From NCBI GenBank assembly GCA_965222745.1, contig CBDCUW010000003.1, positions 248,001-312,000 on the forward strand: a DNA stretch of 64,000 bases. The letters are read 5' to 3'. Each line of letters starts with the position of its first letter. The first letter of the stretch is position 1. This DNA comes from CBDCUW01 sp965222745. Its GTDB lineage: Bacteria; Planctomycetota; Planctomycetia; Pirellulales; Pirellulaceae. The notes beneath the pieces were generated by a model, which saw only the letters and a list, made by a program, of their open reading frames with translations, did no database searches and had not been told where the DNA came from. Positions 62,601-64,000 of the stretch are shown piece after piece. The position numbers and the translations under genes were made by a program.

Positions 62601-64000
62601 TGGGCACGGTCAATGTCGACATCAGCGAGGAGAACGACGCGCCGATCAACACCATCCCCGGTACTTTGACGGTTTCCGAAGAGACCGCCACGGCCATCGC
62701 CGGGATCAGTATCGCCGACTCCGATGCGGGCGGCGCGAGTCTCTCTACACGGCTGCAAGTCAGCAGTGGAGTGCTCAATGTCACGCTTTCCGGTGGAGCA
62801 ACGTTCGCCGGCGGTGTCAACGGAAGCAATGATCTCACGATCCAGGGAACGATTGCCGACATCAACGCGACACTCGCCTCACTCACCTACACCGGCAACA
62901 CCGATGTGACGGGAACTGCTGCCGATACTCTGGTTGTCACCACCGACGACCTTGGCAACAGCGGATCGGGAGGGGCCAAGCAGGATGTGGATAACATTCA
63001 AATCGACATCACACCAGTCAACGACGCACCGGTCGTTTCAGCGCCCGTTAGCACGCTGTCGGCAACGGAACAGGTTGCGCTGACGATTGAAGGTACCGGG
63101 TTTAGCGTCGCCGATGTGGATGAAGGCGACGCCGGTGCCACCGCCACGATCACGGTGGGCGAAGGCGCCATCACGATCGTCGAAGGTGATTCCGGAATCA
63201 CCATCACCGGAGGCAACGGGTCTGCAACGGTGACCGTCAGCGGAACCATCGCTCAGATCGACAACCTGCTAACGGGATCCGGTACCGGCACGATCACCTA
63301 CTTCAACAACTCAAACATCCCCAGTTCGTCGACCACCATCACGGTCACCGTCAATGACGGAGGCAATACGGGCACCGATCCCGGCTTGACCGGCGATGGC
63401 ACGAGCGAGGAAGGGTCGGCAAGCCAAACCATCAACATCGCGGCGACCAACGATGATCCGACGAATGTAGGTGGTATGCCGACCGATATTTCGGTCACCG
63501 AGGATGTCGCCAGCAACGTCGATCTGTCTTCTTTGACGCTCAGCGACGTGGATCACGGCGGCGGAAACCTCACCGTCACGTTGACCACGTCGACCGGAGG
63601 AAACCTGACCGCGGCATCCGCCGGTGGTGTGACCGTTGGTGGCAGCGGGACTGCTGCGCTGACGTTGACCGGCACGTTGGTCGATCTGAATGTTTTTCTG
63701 GATAACACCAGCAACATCACTTACTTGCATGGTACTCCGCACACCTTCGGAAACGATGCCGATACGATCACCGTTGAAATCAACGACCTCGGCAATACGG
63801 GATCGGGCGGTGGCGGAGACATCAACCTGGGCGTCGTCAACGTCGATATCACCGCGGTCAACGACGCGCCGACCATTGCTACCAACACCGGCACAACGGT
63901 CGCCGAAGGTTCCACGGGCAACCAGATCACGATGGCGATGCTCAACGAAGGAGATGTTGACGATAGCGGTGCCGGCCTGACCTACACCGTCACCAGTACG
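47687..64000 (+). CDS. Giant LEPR-XLL multi-domain surface protein (3' end outside window)
   Basis: Open for at least 5438 codons. Order of parts: an N-terminal sorting-type motif (FYQLEDRILLNA); a DUF4347-type domain (VHVVSHGDGSG to LLLYGCDLA, about 47910-48420); a LamG-like domain (48449-49090); a short cadherin/VCBS-type module; LamG 2 (to about 49950); a repeated tryptophan-rich region (50000-51200); LamG 3 (to 51920); a cadherin repeat; two CSLREA-headed beta-helix regions (DGKISLREAIDA near 52310; DGEISLREAMLA near 53950); seven delta-60 repeats (57010-58110); cadherin/Ig-like modules; a PKD-like module; five NHL-like repeats (60170-60880); a lamin-tail-like domain (NEIHYDNTGTDTGEAVEVAA); and further cadherin-type modules to the edge. 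Many Asp-rich DxDxDG loops suggest calcium binding. Probable cell-surface adhesin or matrix protein. ATG follows GGGCGGG; the exact start is fairly secure. Confidence 0.88.
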   Translation, partial: MEQRRVFDFYQLEDRILLNAEGVDSAEVAAADVEEEISASLMAEVEGSAEATQNQETSVNQDSEEIAAALTFDPALPLEVVFVDAGVNDAESLLDGLRGDSDGSTQWVVVEIGADEDGVERITATLSQLSGVDAVHVVSHGDGSGIWLGNTRLDADSSQGYAGQIASWADSLDTDADLLLYGCDLASTDDGRALIDSIAALCQCDVAASDDATGHQSLGGDWELEYEAGVIETGVAFSSAAQSAWYETLDITTGLVGDWTFDADATDASGNNYDGTLSGDATIDITDITDQIGEGKLSLDGTGDYVSLDSHLSGFSGLTEGTISAWVQLTDTGENTIFGISDKGEFGDLAKLSIESGQLKWLNLNDAADNVIVYSTPTVNDGTWRHVAVSVSSAGNKLYIDGQLVSVSYTQGSATTTSFFDDLTDVDAIDIGRSVRGDSVESEFSGQMDEVRVYSRALTDADIAELAAENPTAVNDAATTSFNTAVNIDVTANDSDLDGETITVLDVSNPTNGTVVNNGDGTVTYTPDAEFAGSDSFSYLAADLDETVSYWRLDGDAIDAVGSNDGVVTGATTVEGNYGDALHFDEVDDHVTISDFGYTDSFSMSFQFKIDDNSGSLFQYIYSHGDINSTNSLNIFLNEDSHGTDPNMLRTVIRDFNDTLDNTALEFDVSSIIGDGDWHTYTLTVAAGGGAKVYLDGTLQNSDATRGGDTFDPAGNLYLGARQDLNADRRYGGDLDSVQVFNRSLSASQVDDLHKGGTSLGTVDVAVTGTTSGTAIWRDSGDSSPNTNDWDGSSFGTTSDSASVGSFRILDSAAAPTRDEIITVGVESTIGFVRAEMWDGTSWSALPFNDLGISFDTAHQNFDVAYESQSGDAILVWDNGSGGTNSVSYRVWDGTTWSAEQTISAPDAGTAREIRLTSDPTSDEMVLLVSDDGTDEWAAVWNGSSWGNTVVLDTANTGDHTEIAVAYESQSGDAIVIYDAATNGSDLNYQVWNGAGWSGPQSLGAPLGAYGDNDAEHVTIASDATSDRIAVGVVTAGTTTETWFAVWDGDAWGNELLATTVGFSGNSLSTAVGFESQSGDLLVTYSEGVTTPRYQTWSSGSGWSGELSAPDIGGYARVMTLASDPNTDALMLGVQDSGSDLNYVLWDGASWGTVTELSTNTGETAIRPFSFTFDAFTAPTDLQATATNSGGLSLNEDGGNDAYLIADDGGAILGGLTELTAEVRFSMDSFTNSTNFFSYATAGDDNVFKFNIRDDGDLSVSINSVEVNSSAMDYRLLADGAQHTLSVTWDSAGGLWEMFVDGVSVDSGSGLESGVTLSGGGVLVMGNDQDSVDGGYDPAAEAAATLYDARIFSDVRSASEIADYHNRTLASSESGMIANWTFNDLDTSGVIVDTVSGNNLTVKNVGAGGGFVSSTPELTLEVRETATNGTAIGTLVGVDPDVVETFTYSLTDDAGGRFDIAASTGVITVADTASIEYSLATTHSITVEVADSTGPTYDETFTITVLPSIVTVDTTSDYGSGDAQYGDTSSIAALLANKGSDGKISLREAIDAVNNTENAGTPDEIHFEITDALVGGAHTIAVLSGGLPVITDAVVIDGTTDADFSSTPIIVLDGSATTTGVEGLVLGSGSDGSTIRGLVINQFNDDGIQINSDNNTIVGNFIGTDVTGTLDRGNLDDGIDIGGSNNTIGGLTAADRNVISGNEFDGIEIAGFGVTGNVVLGNYIGTDVTGSVKLGNADDGIQINGGATGNIIGGTAAGAGNVISGNDASGIIIDGIGTDGNTIQGNLIGTDATGTFDLGNTQYGIIVSGGATNTQIGGTTAETRNVISGNNFSGINITGAGTDGNVIEGNYIGTDITGAVDLGNTFHGINISSAAANNRIGGTATDAGNLIAYNNNDGVVITSTSSGNAILGNDIHTNGDSGIDLNNDGVTFNDAGDADTGGNDLLNFPVITNVVQNGSDLDLTIDVDLPAGWYRIEFFENPGGIADSSGYGEGAAFLGAVTINVTGAVGYETFNVTLSNVTPTQRIGMSATATVDTSGGAGTTFGSTSEFGANYLGAGTIEVTTTSDVADGDTSSIAALLGNRGSDGEISLREAMLAANNTTNIGGNPDEIHFDISTSDVNYSAGNNTWLIQLGSVLPFISDSVTIDATTQAGYDGAPSIDLDGSAIGGGSDNGFETDENGLTIRGFVIRNFSGAGIHLSGSDQHTIQSNYIGTDADGMIAQANGTGIYVGGGADTTVIGGSVAGQGNVISGNTGVGILLDGSGSHTIQGNYIGVRADGTGDLGNGSYGIELNHSSGNTIGGSTATERNVISGNDSDGITVWGSGSHSNIIQGNYIGVDATGNTAVGNSGDGIVFGNSAGNNTIGGDRAAGEGNVISGQIGVNSDGIEIDNAGADNNKIYGNYIGTNFDGTVAIANARHGVVIYNGVQGTEVGGTGTGQGNIISGNTESGVVIDGNGLATTTNNVIVANYIGLGAGGAALGNGGHGVEILGAASGNTIGGTTAAHRNVISGNALDGVHLSGADSNVIQGNYIGTDASGTIDIGNLGNGILVDGSSNLVGGTTSVGRNVISGNDGVGVRVEGSGTGNTISGNYIGTDQSGTAALGNTQIGVALYTSGNTVGGSLAGEGNVISANAGGGIGLGISGNNNDILGNFIGTDAAGTADLGNVGNGIWIWSASGNTIGGTGTYEGNTIAYNTADGVRIDGAGSTGNVLQGNYIGTDSSGTADMGNAQNGVLITNDASDNVIGGTAAGEGNQIAFNGGDGVMVAAGLGNTILGNSVHRNDGLGIDLSGGVEQASGVTDNDSDDSDSGPNDLQNFPVITSATLDGTDLELSGSLSTDGLTTQYRIEFYGNGSGDEDASGYGEGDVFLGYTTVTTDASGEATFTDVVLSGVTLGVGDSITATATKIEDAGQVGVNDSLAYGATSEFGANVVIAGPNTAPTLSGANDLPTINEDVVSETGTSVSSLLSGHVTDPDPSAQSGIAVVAVDNTGGTWEYSTNGGTDWIAFGTPSTSAARLLTDDASTLVRFVPDADWDGTITNGITFHAWDQTSGTAGGTADLSGVTGGSSAFSSATASSGIVVSAVNDGPTFGSGGNGSTTTAIPSSIFDIGFQSVVQDDGKIVVAGVSSIADNDITVVRYNTDGTLDLTFGGGDGIATLDAGGQELAAGIALQSDGKIVIVGTTDIGADNDLVVARFHTDGTLDTTFDGDGYAVTNVNGADNAGALAIQSDGKIVAVGTSSGDVNNFAVVRYNADGSLDTTFNSTGIVDLDFGASSMDQATAVAIQSDGNIVVGGLSNNQFGLVRLTTSGALDTSFDTDGYVVTDFGAGNETINGLAIQSDGKIVAGGTANLDFALARYNSDGSLDTSFEGDGMVTSDMGATEEGYGIALTSAEKIVIVGTTDLVGSVDTMVQRYNTDGSIDTSFNTTGTAIRVDASGTEVLYGVSVLDDGSVVAGGYASPGGFLVQQFSATGTPDVDFGPASNLLDGNPTYIEDGSPVVLDADVQVFDEELSAADNFDGATLTLGRYGGANGDDQFSHTGNLQTLTESGALTVTGHGVIGTVTTNSGGMLVLTFNSNATQAAVNETLQSIAYAHGSDNPPADVQIMWAFDDGNTGAQGSGGALQAIGSTTVDITAVNDQAIADLNGADGGGNDFSTTFTEGDAAVAVTDSDATISDVDDTAYQGLGVNLFGFSDGGDERVSIAGYTFTYGVSETVVQAVGSTDFEIDFDGSGFTIARDVSGSMPEADLQSLLRGITYENVSEDPTVGNRTIEITPQDDGGLNGVTSTSTISVLASNDAPTLTGANDLASINEDDVTSGGTLVSALISGHVADVDSGDAEGIAVVAVDDSNGTWEYTTDGGSNWLAFGSVDGNSARLLAADVDTRIRFVPDADWNGTVSGGITFHAWDQTSGVSGGTADVSLTTAFSSSSASSGIVVSATNDDPTITSDGSGATAAVNVAENTTAVTTVTSTDVDGGTAVYSITGGADETRFSIDSVTGELTFVSAPDFESPTDADMDNVYEVTVQVSDGNGGTDTQDISVTVTDVAITSVSASGSATAVAGNSFTLNLSADEDATSWTINWGDGTVQTVAGDPSSVTHTYATGDVGLAFDILVTATDGAGDHFSNDLIVSSAFLTGEGLYRYTSPDGTFSQFFSGTELTNSYSIAIGPDGLLYAAGHGSDNVVRYDAATGALVDTFVASGSGGLDRAAGLAFGADGNLYVSSQFTDEILKYDGTTGAFLGDFVTAGSGGVDAPTALQFRGDGYLYVSSYNTDAILRYDAVSGAFVDTFVTVASGGLNGPGDFEFGPDGNLYVSGTNSVIKRFDGTTGAFIDDFVATGSGGLGESIGLEFGPDGNLYVANFTQDEILIFDGTSGALIGDYVATGSGGLDGPTSLVFTPNHQLTVVSPAPLLDLDANDSAESGLNFSTVWTEDTGAIAIVDSDATLTDPDSANLPSLTVTITNPFDGTAEVLSADTTGTSITASYNSGTGVLTLSGSDTVANYQQALRTITYNNSSENPDSTSRVISMVANDGDGGSSSVAYSTVAITPVNDAPAIAGNINPFINEIHYDNTGTDTGEAVEVAAVAGTDLTGWSLVFYNGNDGLAYRTENLSGTIADQGDGFGTAVVNLPTNGIQNDMAGIALVDDAGQVIEFLSYEGSFTALDGPAAGMTSTDIGVAESAGTLVGDSLQRTGTGPSYSWASESASTFGSVNTGQTFAGGQFVAETVNEDSPLVFSSANGNAITISDVDADSGATDPLEVVLAVSNGTLTLGTTTGLSGILGNGTGSVTFYGSVSEINAAIEGLTYQGNQDFNGSDTLTIDVDDQGNVGTGGALTDSASVAITVIAINDDPTNAGALPTDITVLEDTASDVDLSAITLDDVDAGGNLTVTLTTSTGGDLTASSGGGVTVGGSGSGTLTLTGTLSALNTFLDSPSNISYLHGTPGMIGNDADTIQVEVTDNGNSGSGGGGTINLGTVNVDISEENDAPINTIPGTLTVSEETATAIAGISIADSDAGGASLSTRLQVSSGVLNVTLSGGATFAGGVNGSNDLTIQGTIADINATLASLTYTGNTDVTGTAADTLVVTTDDLGNSGSGGAKQDVDNIQIDITPVNDAPVVSAPVSTLSATEQVALTIEGTGFSVADVDEGDAGATATITVGEGAITIVEGDSGITITGGNGSATVTVSGTIAQIDNLLTGSGTGTITYFNNSNIPSSSTTITVTVNDGGNTGTDPGLTGDGTSEEGSASQTINIAATNDDPTNVGGMPTDISVTEDVASNVDLSSLTLSDVDHGGGNLTVTLTTSTGGNLTAASAGGVTVGGSGTAALTLTGTLVDLNVFLDNTSNITYLHGTPHTFGNDADTITVEINDLGNTGSGGGGDINLGVVNVDITAVNDAPTIATNTGTTVAEGSTGNQITMAMLNEGDVDDSGAGLTYTVTST
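50150..51180 (+). repeat. Tryptophan-rich repeats in the giant protein
   Basis: Several copies of a module with VAYESQSGDAI-type and VWDG-x-x-W-type segments (for example VWNGSSWGNTVVLDTANTG and VGFESQSGDLLVTYSEG). Spacing is roughly 60-75 residues with half-units. The pattern could fold as a beta-propeller; no family name is offered. Confidence 0.65.
52570..56010 (+). repeat. Beta-helix repeats in the giant protein
   Basis: About twenty units of roughly 130-150 bases encoding NYIGTDATGT-x-DLGN, then GI-x-I, NTIGGTTA and NVISGN. These are right-handed parallel beta-helix rungs, with two CSLREA-type entry segments. Near-identical DNA between units makes recombination likely. Confidence 0.85.
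57010..58110 (+). repeat. Seven delta-60 repeats in the giant protein
   Basis: Seven units with the pattern AIQSDGKIVVAG, then VVRYNTDGSLDTTF, at about 50 residue spacing. This is the delta-60 repeat family, likely a beta-propeller of seven blades. Confidence 0.88.

Overview
The window looks like chromosomal DNA of a planctomycete, most likely Pirellulaceae (Rhodopirellula-like). The evidence is three sulfatases, a cytochrome/DUF1549/DUF1553 plus DUF1501 gene pair, a CRTAC (ASPIC/UnbV) protein, a giant surface protein with an LEPR-XLL-type N-terminal sorting motif, an ECF sigma gene coupled to a very large membrane protein, and many intergenic palindromic repeats. No rRNA, tRNA, CRISPR array, prophage or plasmid function was seen. 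The assignment to a group is inference from gene content.

Layout. 1-7951 (minus strand): a sulfatase cut by the window edge, a second sulfatase, and a coupled MacB-like permease and HlyD-like adaptor (the adaptor ends in two EF-hands) with no ATPase gene beside them, then a zinc-ribbon membrane protein. 8033-13996 (minus): a three-gene set of cytochrome/DUF1549/DUF1553 protein, DUF1501 protein and two-domain alpha/beta hydrolase. 14139-18264: a membrane-anchored protein, a histidine kinase, a small conserved protein, a GspF/PilC-like protein and a small membrane protein. 18330-29532: housekeeping and lipid genes, including a zinc/cation exporter, TrmB, a HemD-HemE fusion, a third sulfatase, FabH, a signal peptidase I-like protein with a built-in zinc ribbon, a TIM-barrel isomerase, a secreted unknown and a fatty acid desaturase. 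29886-40926: ECF sigma factor, VWA protein with an anti-sigma-like N-terminus, and a 2324-residue membrane protein, probably one operon.

41192-43634 is a decayed patch. It holds a REP-associated/IS200-type transposase with an abnormal C-terminus, an acetyltransferase, a DinB-like gene with an internal deletion, a monooxygenase-like gene, and the stumps of two convergent genes (an S9-type peptidase and an ECF sigma factor) apparently joined by a deletion. 43621-46668 encodes a TPR/CRTAC lipoprotein. From 47687 to the end runs one uninterrupted reading frame of at least 5438 codons, a giant multi-domain surface protein that continues past the window.

The most unusual signal is outside genes. 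A 330-360 bp element occurs twice in opposite orientation (1250-1615 and 46960-47293). It carries a 24-bp perfect hairpin whose two copies differ at four stem positions, all compensated on the opposite arm. Shorter REP-like hairpins with similarly compensated changes recur in many gaps. Another dispersed repeat (22074-22212 and 29491-29611) supplies the stop codon of the desaturase gene. These families point to selected or actively spread structured repeats that the protein-coding annotation does not explain.
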